Part shown: positions 47,100-55,337 of the stretch, piece by piece
How the letters are laid out: each line of letters begins with the position of its first letter
How positions within the stretch are numbered: position 1 is the first letter of the stretch
NCBI GenBank assembly: GCA_002162685.1
Contig: MAAQ01000018.1
Span: forward strand, 124,001-188,000
Direction of reading: 5' to 3'
DNA from: Flavobacteriales bacterium 33_180_T64
GTDB lineage: Bacteria > Bacteroidota > Bacteroidia > Flavobacteriales > Flavobacteriaceae
Length of the DNA: 64,000 nucleotides
The notes under the pieces: generated by a model
Seen by the model: the letters and a program-made list of their open reading frames with translations, nothing else
What the model was told of the DNA's origin: nothing
The model's database searches: none
Position numbers and translations under genes: made by a program

Positions 47100-47570
47100 A
47101 TGAGACACGGAAAGAAATTTAACCATTTAGGAAGACAAACTGCTCATAGAAAAGCAATGTTAGCTAATATGGCATGTTCATTAATAGAACATAAACGTAT
47201 CAATACTACAGTTGCTAAAGCTAAAGCTTTAAAACAATTTGTTGAACCAATGATTACTAAATCAAAGGAAGATACAACACATAACAGACGTATCGTTATG
47301 TCTAGATTAAGACAAAAAGATGCCGTTACTGAATTGTTTAGAGATGTAGCTGTAAAAGTTGCTGATCGTCCAGGTGGTTATACAAGAATCATCAAATTAG
47401 GAAATAGACTTGGTGATAACGCTGATATGGCAATGATAGAGCTCGTTGATTATAACGAAATCTACAATGCAGGTAAGAAGGAGAAGAAAACTACTAGAAG
47501 AAGTAGAAGAGGTGGTTCTAAACCAGCTACTCCACCAGTTGAAACGAAAGCAACTAATGAAGAAGAATAA
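47100..47570 (+). CDS. rplQ: 50S ribosomal protein L17 with charged C-terminal extension
   Basis: The 156-residue L17 has the core [20 protein letters not shown] and [20 protein letters not shown], ending with [20 protein letters not shown]. After about residue 125 it carries a low-complexity tail rich in Lys, Arg, Ser, Thr and Glu ([20 protein letters not shown]). E. coli L17 is 127 residues and lacks it; similar tails are common in Bacteroidota. It is the last gene before a clear terminator. Confidence 0.97.
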   Translation: MRHGKKFNHLGRQTAHRKAMLANMACSLIEHKRINTTVAKAKALKQFVEPMITKSKEDTTHNRRIVMSRLRQKDAVTELFRDVAVKVADRPGGYTRIIKLGNRLGDNADMAMIELVDYNEIYNAGKKEKKTTRRSRRGGSKPATPPVETKATNEEE

Positions 47571-47593
47571 ATGTTAATAAGCATTTAATATAT

Positions 47594-47627
47594 AAAGGAT
47601 AATCTATTTTAGATTATCCTTTTTTTT
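47594..47627 (+). terminator. Terminator after rplQ
   Basis: A 12-bp perfect stem (AAAGGATAATCT/AGATTATCCTTT) with a 5-nt loop runs into a long T tract. It ends the rpsD-rpoA-rplQ unit. Confidence 0.92.
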
Positions 47628-47821
47628 ATAGATTTTTGTAAAATATTTTGAGTGTTATGGTTCTTTACTTACGCATAAACTTCCAACAGTGTCTCAAATA
47701 CGAAGTGTTTAAGATTTCGTATGACGATAATAAAATGGATAAGTAACCATTAACGCAGAAAAGCAATAACAGAATAGAAGAACTTACAACGTTACGACAA
47801 ACAATACAACACACAACGAAC

Positions 47822-48925
47822 ATGAAATACCAAAAACGTAAAAAAGCTTTAATCTTACTGGCTGACGGAACAATTTTTCACGGTAAATCTATAGGTAAAG
47901 ATGGTACTGCCTTTGGTGAAGTTTGCTTTAATACTGGTACTACTGGTTATCAAGAAATTTTCACAGATCCTTCATATTTCGGTCAATTAATGGTGACTAC
48001 CAATGCGCATATTGGTAACTATGGAACTAAAGGCGATGAAATTGAATCAGATTCTATAAAAATTTCAGGTCTAATTTGTAAGAACTTTAGTTTTAATTAT
48101 TCACGACCTGCTGGTGACAAATCATTACAAGAGTTTTGCGATGACCACAATCTTTTAGTGATCTCGGATATTGATACGAGAGCATTAGTTAGTCACATTA
48201 GAGATCATGGTGCAATGAATGCTGTAATCTCTACTGATGTAGATAATGTAGAGGGTCTGAAAAAACAATTGGCAGACGTCCCAAGCATGGACGGTTTAGA
48301 ATTAGCTTCACAAGTGTCTACTAAAGAACCTTATTATTTTGGAGATGAAAATGCAAGCTATAAAATCGCTGCATTAGATATCGGAATTAAAAAGAATATC
48401 CTTCGCAATTTAGCTGAACGTGATGCTTATATTAAAGTATTTCCATATAACTCCAAATTTGAAGAATTAGAAGCATTTCAACCTGATGGTTACTTTTTGT
48501 CTAATGGTCCTGGTGATCCAGAACCTTTAGTTGAAGCTCAAGCTGTTGCTAAAGAAATTATTAAAAGAAACTTGCCATTATTTGGTATTTGTTTAGGACA
48601 TCAAGTGATCGCATTAGCAAACGGGATTTCAACTTATAAAATGCATAATGGGCATCGAGGGATTAATCATCCAGTGAAAAATCTAGTAACGACTAAAGGA
48701 GAAATCACATCTCAAAATCATGGTTTTGCTATTAATAGAGAAGAGGCCGAAAATCATCCCGATATTGAAATAACGCATGTGCATCTAAATGATCATACTG
48801 TTGCCGGTCTTAAACTGAAAAACAAAAACTGTTTTTCAGTTCAATATCATCCAGAAGCAAGTCCTGGACCAAACGACTCGACCTATTTGTTTGATGAGTT
48901 TATTCAGAATATAAAAAATAACTAA
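47822..48925 (+). CDS. carA: Carbamoyl-phosphate synthase small (glutaminase) chain
   Basis: The 367-residue subunit hydrolyses glutamine and passes ammonia to CarB for arginine and pyrimidine synthesis in the cytoplasm. The N-terminal CarA domain shows LADGTIFHGKSIGKDGTAFG and GEVCFNTGTTGYQEIFTDPS. The class I amidotransferase domain has the nucleophile Cys257 in FGICLGHQVIALANG, the oxyanion strand GYFLSNGPGDPEP and the His/Glu pair in VQYHPEASPGP. carB is not in the window. About 195 bp of noncoding DNA separates it from the rplQ terminator, and it has its own terminator. Confidence 0.97.
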   Translation: MKYQKRKKALILLADGTIFHGKSIGKDGTAFGEVCFNTGTTGYQEIFTDPSYFGQLMVTTNAHIGNYGTKGDEIESDSIKISGLICKNFSFNYSRPAGDKSLQEFCDDHNLLVISDIDTRALVSHIRDHGAMNAVISTDVDNVEGLKKQLADVPSMDGLELASQVSTKEPYYFGDENASYKIAALDIGIKKNILRNLAERDAYIKVFPYNSKFEELEAFQPDGYFLSNGPGDPEPLVEAQAVAKEIIKRNLPLFGICLGHQVIALANGISTYKMHNGHRGINHPVKNLVTTKGEITSQNHGFAINREEAENHPDIEITHVHLNDHTVAGLKLKNKNCFSVQYHPEASPGPNDSTYLFDEFIQNIKNN

Positions 48926-48930
48926 TAAAG

Positions 48931-48970
48931 AATTGGCAATGGAATTAGAAAATCATTGCCAATTTTATTT
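48931..48970 (+). terminator. Terminator after carA
   Basis: An 11-bp perfect stem (AATTGGCAATG/CATTGCCAATT, 12-nt loop) is followed by a short interrupted T tract (TTATTTTA). Confidence 0.75.
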
Positions 48971-49041
48971 TACGAAAACATTATAGTTTAGATATTATGT
49001 AATTCTGCTTTAGGTTGAATCCTAATAGGCTAACTATTTTG

Positions 49042-49049
49042 TAAATTTG
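49042..49049 (+). promoter_or_regulatory. -7 element of eno (TAAATTTG)
   Basis: A perfect TAnnTTTG lies 35 bp before the eno ATG. The nearest TTG (49015-49017) is 24 bp upstream, slightly more than the usual spacing, so the -33 box is uncertain. Confidence 0.6.
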
Positions 49050-49069
49050 AATTTTAAATACAACAATAA

Positions 49070-50377
<1,308 letters not shown>

Positions 50378-50470
50378 GCTTTAATAAAAGTAATTTATTT
50401 TATTTTTTGAATCTGATTGAGATTATTAGATTTAATATATGGTTACCAATATTTTTCAATTAAAGATTCA

Positions 50471-50522
50471 ACTCCTATTATTCATGGTTTTTGTAATAGA
50501 CCATGAATAATAGGAGTAATTT
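50471..50522 (+). terminator. Long perfect hairpin after eno
   Basis: An 18-bp perfect stem (50471-50488 with 50500-50517) has an 11-nt loop. It is followed by AATTTTAG, a weak T tract. It is probably the eno terminator, but the stem is much longer than the others in the window (8-14 bp) and lies 93 bp after the stop codon. Confidence 0.6.
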
Positions 50523-50657
50523 TAGAATGTTTTATGATTTGAATGAATTACTCATTTTATTTTAATATATATTGATGTCTGCAACGGTAAGTAAATTCTG
50601 TACAGCAATTTTTCGTTCAGGGTTTTACCAAACAACACAATGCTATTAGGCAAGTAG

Positions 50658-53222
50658 ATGATTAAATTTCATTCCACATATTTAAAAGTAAGTTTTATTA
50701 TTTTCTTTTTCCTCTGTTCTTTCACCTCTTTAGGGCAGATATCCCATAGTATTAATTATACGCCAAAAGATGGACTTAATAGTTCGCAAGTATATGATAT
50801 AACACAAGATGAAAAAGGACATCTTTGGTTTGCAACAGATCGTGGTATTAGTAAGTTCAATGGCTACGAATTTAAATCTTTTACAACCTTAGATGGACTT
50901 ACAGATAATACTGTTTTTTATTTTTTTCATCAAAAAGATGGAACTATTTGGTGTACAGGGTTAGATAATGAATTGTTTTTTTTTGATACTAACAACTCTT
51001 TTAAACCCTATCCTTTTAATCACATTATTCAAAAGTTCAGGGAAACTAAGTTAACCTATATTATTTCAGAAATACTATTCAACGATGAAAAACTATACAT
51101 TAGTTTTACTGGTTTAAGAGGTTATATTATTATTAATCAAGAAGGTATTCTTACGGATTACACTAATGTAGCTAAAGAGGAGGGTATTAAAATTGTAAAT
51201 GAATGTATTGACTCGATTAACTTTACTTATATATTAAATCTATCTCAGTCTAAGAAGCCAATATTTAAGAAGAGCATCTATTCAGAAATGATTCCTTCTT
51301 CAACAGTAAGTTTATTTGAAACAGCAACAATTAATCAGACAACACTATTTATTAATAATGCTGTGTACTTAGTGAAAAATAATAAAACAACTATTATTAA
51401 TGACACGAAGAATCCTATAAATGTTGGCGTTTATGATAAGTCTCATTTTTGGGTTGGGTATAGACATGGTGGTGGCGCTATTTATGATCTTACTGGAAAA
51501 AAAATCAGACATTTTCTTGAAGGAAAATCAGTAACAAAATTATTTTTGGATCATGAAAAAGGATTATGGATATCGACTTTAGGTTCGGGTGTTTTTTATT
51601 TTAAAGACCCTACAATCATAGTTTATTTGTTTGATAAAATAAAAAGCAACCTCGTTCACAGCCTAACATCAAATCGTGATACTATTTATATTGGATATTA
51701 TAATGGTTATGTTACGAAATGGAATGGTAAGAAGCATTCTATAGTTTATAGTCCTTCAGGAATACCTTCTCCAGCTATTGTTCAATATTACGAACATTTA
51801 AAAGACGTAGTATTTACTTACAATCAAGGACTCTCTTTAGACAATGAAATGCATCCATTGAAGCGGCTTCCGCTTTCTTTGTCTGACAATCTTGATCAGG
51901 AGATTATAATTGGCCAATTCTTTGGCTTTTCTACTATAAAAGAACAGGTTTCCCATATTCCTCTTAATTTTCGTATTAATGATATTTCTAAGAATCCTTT
52001 GGGATATTATCTTGCCACTAATCAAGGGCTTATGGATTATAGAAATGGTGTTTTAAAAGAGTATGAAACCCCTCTATTTAAACATAGAATGGAAGATATT
52101 GATCAAAATAAAGGGACTTATTATGCCGCTTCTTTAGGTGCTGGATTAGTTGTTTTTGATAAAGATACTATCTATAATATCGATGAAAATGATGGTTTGT
52201 ATAGTAATTTAACCTCAGAAGTTGTTGTAGAAAATGATTCGACCCTATGGGTTTGTGGCATTAAAGGGCTTAATCGTATTCTATTAAAAGATCGCTTTAA
52301 TTATTCTATTTCTGGTGTTTCTACATTTGACGGATTGATAAACAATGAAATAACTGATGTTGAAATTAAAAGCGATACCATTTGGGTTGGTACAAAAGAA
52401 GGCCTCTGTGCTATTAGTAAAGATTTTTTTGAAAAGAAAGAAAAATCACAATCTAATTTTTATCTATCTATAAAGAACATCAAAGTAAATGATAAAGAAA
52501 CGACTATAAAAGAATTAAAACATTTGGATTATACCCAAAATAGAATTGAAATTTTATTTCAAGGTATTTCATTTAAACAAAATAAAAACCTTCACTATAG
52601 ATATAAACTTGAAGGTTTGGAACAAAACTGGAATATTACAAAAACTACAAACGCTGTGTACACTTCCATTATTCCAGGGAACTATACTTTAATCTTACAG
52701 GTAAAAGGAATGTATGGAGATTGGAATGCTAATGAGCTTCGTTTTCCTATACGAATTTATCCTCCTTATTATAAGGCATGGTGGTTTATAGTATTAATTA
52801 CTCTTTTTGTAATATTATTGTTATACGGTTTTTTTAAGTATAGAATTCTTTCTTATAATAAAGACATTATACGAGAAATGCTTAGATACGCTTTAAAGCA
52901 ATTAAAACCCAATAAAAATTATTTAGTCTTTAAGGAGAAAGGAAGAGAAATTAAAATGGATACTTCTAATATCTATTATGTAAAAGCAGCAGGAAATTAT
53001 TTAGAACTTTATACCATAAAAGGGAAGTTTACAATTAGAGAAAAAATAAGTAATTTTATTAAGCAAGTCCCAGATGCTTTAGAATTTTTACAAGTTCACC
53101 GCTCATACATTATACGTATTGATAGAATTAGTGAAAAAAATAAACAACATATTGTTGTAAATAACACTGAAATTCCTGTAGGTAATTCTTATAAAGATGC
53201 ATTAAACAACATTCTTTTTTAA
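50658..53222 (+). CDS. Membrane-anchored sensor-regulator: beta-propeller, Y_Y_Y domain, LytTR DNA-binding domain
   Basis: An 854-residue protein. Order: signal or anchor helix (VSFIIFFFLCSFTSLG); two-component-regulator propeller repeats (SSQVYDITQDEKGHLWFATD, GISKFNGYEFKSFTTLDGLT, DHEKGLWISTLGSGVFYFKD, EVVVENDSTLWVCGIKGLNR); Y_Y_Y domain at about 636-700 (LHYRYKLEGLEQNW, IPGNYTLILQVKG); one helix at about 707-729 (WWFIVLITLFVILLLYGFFK); and a LytTR domain at about 757-850 (NIYYVKAAGNYLELYT, LQVHRSYIIRIDRIS). There is no histidine kinase or receiver domain. An extracellular signal is thus expected to act directly on a membrane-tethered transcription factor. Direct-repeat candidate operators begin 12 bp after its stop codon. 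The ligand is unknown. Confidence 0.9.
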   Translation: MIKFHSTYLKVSFIIFFFLCSFTSLGQISHSINYTPKDGLNSSQVYDITQDEKGHLWFATDRGISKFNGYEFKSFTTLDGLTDNTVFYFFHQKDGTIWCTGLDNELFFFDTNNSFKPYPFNHIIQKFRETKLTYIISEILFNDEKLYISFTGLRGYIIINQEGILTDYTNVAKEEGIKIVNECIDSINFTYILNLSQSKKPIFKKSIYSEMIPSSTVSLFETATINQTTLFINNAVYLVKNNKTTIINDTKNPINVGVYDKSHFWVGYRHGGGAIYDLTGKKIRHFLEGKSVTKLFLDHEKGLWISTLGSGVFYFKDPTIIVYLFDKIKSNLVHSLTSNRDTIYIGYYNGYVTKWNGKKHSIVYSPSGIPSPAIVQYYEHLKDVVFTYNQGLSLDNEMHPLKRLPLSLSDNLDQEIIIGQFFGFSTIKEQVSHIPLNFRINDISKNPLGYYLATNQGLMDYRNGVLKEYETPLFKHRMEDIDQNKGTYYAASLGAGLVVFDKDTIYNIDENDGLYSNLTSEVVVENDSTLWVCGIKGLNRILLKDRFNYSISGVSTFDGLINNEITDVEIKSDTIWVGTKEGLCAISKDFFEKKEKSQSNFYLSIKNIKVNDKETTIKELKHLDYTQNRIEILFQGISFKQNKNLHYRYKLEGLEQNWNITKTTNAVYTSIIPGNYTLILQVKGMYGDWNANELRFPIRIYPPYYKAWWFIVLITLFVILLLYGFFKYRILSYNKDIIREMLRYALKQLKPNKNYLVFKEKGREIKMDTSNIYYVKAAGNYLELYTIKGKFTIREKISNFIKQVPDALEFLQVHRSYIIRIDRISEKNKQHIVVNNTEIPVGNSYKDALNNILF

Positions 53223-53234
53223 ATGACTTATGAT

Positions 53235-53264
53235 TCCGTCACTATTTTTAAGTGTATTCGTCAC
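53235..53264 (+). promoter_or_regulatory. Candidate LytTR operator, copy 1
   Basis: TCCGTCAC (53235-53242) and TTCGTCAC (53257-53264) are direct repeats with a 22-bp period, two helical turns. LytTR regulators such as AgrA and ComE bind pairs of direct repeats with this geometry. It begins 12 bp after the stop codon of the LytTR regulator gene. Confidence 0.55.
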
Positions 53265-53304
53265 AAACCACTTATTTTATTTGTGTTCCCCTTTGTTTAT
53301 TGTT

Positions 53305-53312
53305 TAGGTTTG
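53305..53312 (+). promoter_or_regulatory. -7 element TAGGTTTG downstream of operator copy 1
   Basis: TAGGTTTG fits TAnnTTTG. A TTTG at 53280-53283 (21-bp spacer) may be the -33. The distance from the end of the second direct repeat is 40 bp, the same as in copy 2. Confidence 0.55.
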
Positions 53313-53404
53313 AAAATGATTTAACATCATGATATTTAAGGTTTTATAGAAACGCCTTTAGTATGTCAGGTGTTTAATTAATCAAACACTTTCTGTTTTC
53401 TTGG

Positions 53405-53457
53405 GTAATAATTCTAGAACTGCACCTATTTGAATTTAGAGGAGTTTAATGGAGTAA
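53405..53457 (+). repeat. Duplicated 53-bp upstream element, copy 1
   Basis: This copy differs from the one at 54446-54498 at only two adjacent positions (GC against AT). It contains the 8-bp palindrome TTCTAGAA, a TTTG and two GGAGT words 10 bp apart. It lies far (328 bp) from the first lipoprotein gene. Confidence 0.85.
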
Positions 53458-53785
53458 TACGAAAACCTAATCATTAAATAGAGTAAAATAAATTATGAAT
53501 AATAGATCTAATACCAAAAAGGGACAAAGTTATACTATAATATACAGTTTGCTTTTTTAATTAAAATAGATTTTTTTCATAATAAATAATGTTTCAAATA
53601 TTAATGAAATGTATGGTTAGCTACTGTTCTTGATGTGTTTACTCCAAATTGTTTGAAATCATATTATAATGTTTCGCATCAGTATTAAAACCAAAACAGG
53701 GAAGAAAGTATAAACTGTAAACAGTGTAAAAGCCTAAGACACACTAAAATTAAGTAGGCCTAATTTTATAAAAAAATAATAAAAA

Positions 53786-54322
53786 ATGAAAAAAGTAATT
53801 ATATGTATTGTAATAACATCAATAATAATGGTTGGTTGCTCTAAGAACGAAGAAACTTTTCCATTAAATAATTCACAGATATTTGAAAGATTTGCTCAAG
53901 AGGGCAATACTGCTGAAGTGTTGGGGTATTCATTAGCAAATGTTTACCAAGACTATCAAAGTATAAAAAGTTCTGATAAAGAATTTATGGTTAATACGAT
54001 AAACAATACGACTCTAACAGATAATCAAAAGGCTTCTGCTTTATTTTCTAGGACAGGTCTCTCTGCCTATTTAGCTACACTAAGTACATTCAAACAAGAT
54101 GTATCAAATAGTGGAACCTTTTTAGAGCAACAAAATAATGTAAATAGCACCTCAGAGTATTTTAATTCTATTATTCATTTTGAGGAGGACCTTGAAGAGA
54201 TAGACCCATGTACAGTTCAATATATAACATGTATGTATACAATTTCAATAGGATGCATGGGATTTGCACCATGCATGGTAGGGGGTTCAGTTCTTTGCGC
54301 TGTTAATTATTACAATTGCTAA
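53786..54322 (+). CDS. Small lipoprotein with six regularly spaced C-terminal cysteines
   Basis: The 178-residue protein has a type II signal peptide (IICIVITSIIMVGC, then SKNEETF). A helical middle part (QIFERFAQEGNTAEVLGYSL, NNTTLTDNQKASALF) leads to a hydrophobic, Cys-rich tail of 37 residues starting at DPC. Its six Cys are spaced x6, x7, x5, x7, x6, a symmetric pattern, and four of the six follow the form C-M or C-A. I know no family with this tail; three disulfides or a metal site are possible. It lies in the island downstream of the LytTR regulator and upstream of a second Cys-rich lipoprotein. Confidence 0.75.
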   Translation: MKKVIICIVITSIIMVGCSKNEETFPLNNSQIFERFAQEGNTAEVLGYSLANVYQDYQSIKSSDKEFMVNTINNTTLTDNQKASALFSRTGLSAYLATLSTFKQDVSNSGTFLEQQNNVNSTSEYFNSIIHFEEDLEEIDPCTVQYITCMYTISIGCMGFAPCMVGGSVLCAVNYYNC

Positions 54323-54357
54323 CTTCCAATTATACATTATTAACTTAATTTATTGAA

Positions 54358-54382
54358 TTCCTCGAGATCCTATCTCGGGGAA
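54358..54382 (+). terminator. GC-rich hairpin after the first island lipoprotein
   Basis: An 11-bp stem (TTCCTCGAGAT/ATCTCGGGGAA, one T-G wobble, 3-nt loop) lies 35 bp after the stop codon. No clean T tract follows, so it may be a factor-dependent terminator or a transcript-stabilising end. Confidence 0.5.
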
Positions 54383-54445
54383 GTTCATTGTTCTTTATTT
54401 ATAATTAACATCAAGAGTATCTTCATTATTACTTCTGCTTTCTGA

Positions 54446-54498
54446 GTAATAATTCTAGAACTATACCTATTTGAATTTAGAGGAGTTTAATGGAGTAA
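54446..54498 (+). repeat. Duplicated 53-bp upstream element, copy 2
   Basis: It is 51/53 identical to the copy at 53405-53457, and similarity continues less strongly on both sides. It lies 51 bp before the second lipoprotein ATG, the normal place for a promoter. TTTG followed 22 bp later by TAACCTGA is a poor promoter match, as expected if an activator is needed. Confidence 0.85.
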
Positions 54499-54549
54499 CC
54501 TGAAAATCCAACATTAACAAAGAGTAGGGATAATTAAATATTATTTATT

Positions 54550-55041
54550 ATGAAAAAAATTATTATCATTTTATCAGTTTTGTCTATTATCAGTTGCTCC
54601 AATGAAAACGATTCTCTTAAGGATAAGGAGTATTCTATAGAGACCAATACCGGTATAACATATGAAAGAAAGGATGCTGAAAGTACGCGAAGGGCTAAAT
54701 TAAATGAACAATTAACAGATCTATGTCATGGTCAGTTTTTTACGATTATAAATAGTGGGAACTGTGCTGGTGATGTATTTGAACTTTGTTATTGTTGGTA
54801 CGGTGTGTCAACTTGTATTTGTCAATATACAATGGCATATAATCAAGAAGCAATTGAACCTTATGTCAACTTTTTGTCAGAAAATAATTTTAATGATGTT
54901 CAAATAGCATTCAATAATGTCGTTGAATCAATAAATACAGAAGGTTACGATGAGAATGTAATAGTATATAAAAATACAATAGACTCCTTAGAAGGGGAAA
55001 GAAAGCTTATGATTACAAATTGGTTAGAGAATGTAAATTAG
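54550..55041 (+). CDS. Small cysteine-rich lipoprotein
   Basis: A 163-residue protein with a lipoprotein signal (IIIILSVLSIISC, then SNENDSLKDKE). The middle has a compact Cys-rich block: LCHGQFFTIINSGNCAGDVF and ELCYCWYGVSTCICQYTMAY, six Cys in about 40 residues with two CxC pairs. The C-terminal part is helical (EPYVNFLSENNFNDVQIAFN). The sequence is not related to the preceding lipoprotein except in general design. No family is recognised. It follows the second copy of the duplicated upstream element by 51 bp. A degenerate LytTR remnant follows its stop at once. Confidence 0.75.
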   Translation: MKKIIIILSVLSIISCSNENDSLKDKEYSIETNTGITYERKDAESTRRAKLNEQLTDLCHGQFFTIINSGNCAGDVFELCYCWYGVSTCICQYTMAYNQEAIEPYVNFLSENNFNDVQIAFNNVVESINTEGYDENVIVYKNTIDSLEGERKLMITNWLENVN

Positions 55042-55042
55042 A

Positions 55043-55123
55043 AGACTCTATATTATTGTATATAATGCTATGATTTTCATAGGAGATTCACATGAAGAAG
55101 TATTAAATTATATTCTTTTCTAA
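55043..55123 (+). pseudogene. Remnant of a LytTR regulator C-terminus
   Basis: In one frame this stretch reads YIIVYNAMIFIGDSHEEVLN then YILF and a stop. The intact regulator ends HIVVNNTEIPVGNSYKDALN then NILF and a stop: about 11 of 24 positions are identical, with no gaps and the same stop. The 12 bases after the stop and the direct repeats that follow are also shared. It therefore looks like the 3' end of a lost second regulator gene, cut off at the end of the lipoprotein gene. It is too short to be functional. Confidence 0.6.
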
Positions 55124-55135
55124 ACAACTTAAAAT

Positions 55136-55165
55136 TTCGTCACTATTTTCAAGTGTGTTCGTCAC
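55136..55165 (+). promoter_or_regulatory. Candidate LytTR operator, copy 2
   Basis: TTCGTCAC occurs twice (55136-55143 and 55158-55165), exact direct repeats with a 22-bp period. The position relative to the upstream stop (12 bp) and to the downstream TAGGTTTG (40 bp) is the same as in copy 1. Confidence 0.6.
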
Positions 55166-55205
55166 AAATCCCTTATTTCCTTATTATTACCGTTTGTTTA
55201 TTGTT

Positions 55206-55244
55206 TAGGTTTGAAAATGAGTTCTCTTTCTTAGGAGAGCTCAT
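55206..55244 (+). promoter_or_regulatory. -7 element TAGGTTTG and leader hairpin of the T9SS gene
   Basis: TAGGTTTG (55206-55213) is a good -7, but no TTTG is found at -33, which suggests dependence on an activator. A hairpin with 10-bp arms (55217-55226 and 55235-55244, one wobble) lies directly at the predicted start of the transcript, 94 bp before the gene. Confidence 0.55.
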
Positions 55245-55337
55245 TCTGTAAAAAAAACTAAAAAAAATGATAGAATTGACAGCAATTTAATTCTTCATTA
55301 AAATCATAACAACTTAAAAAATTAAAACAAAACACAA

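Larger units (their letters stand above)
53223..53785 (+). other. 563-bp intergenic region with candidate operator, promoter and duplicated element
   Basis: No convincing gene is present. From left to right it holds the LytTR-type direct repeats, a TAGGTTTG element, a small ATGAT/ATCAT hairpin at the predicted 5' end, the first copy of the 53-bp element, and an AT-rich stretch. Two stretches, about 53503-53550 and 53681-53726, resemble each other (roughly 70 percent by eye; both contain ACCAAAA and an AGGGA-type core), which suggests decayed duplication. Confidence 0.5.

Noticed and set aside
47698-47722. ATACGAA/TTCGTAT inverted repeat upstream of carA as an operator or pyrimidine-responsive leader
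   Set aside because: The arms are only 7 bp with an 11-bp loop, and no promoter element or antiterminator alternative could be drawn.
53495-53560. 21-codon frame (MNNRSNTKKGQSYTIIYSLL) behind the first 53-bp element
   Set aside because: It is too short and lacks any homologue or signal. The position mirrors the lipoprotein start behind copy 2, but the sequence does not.
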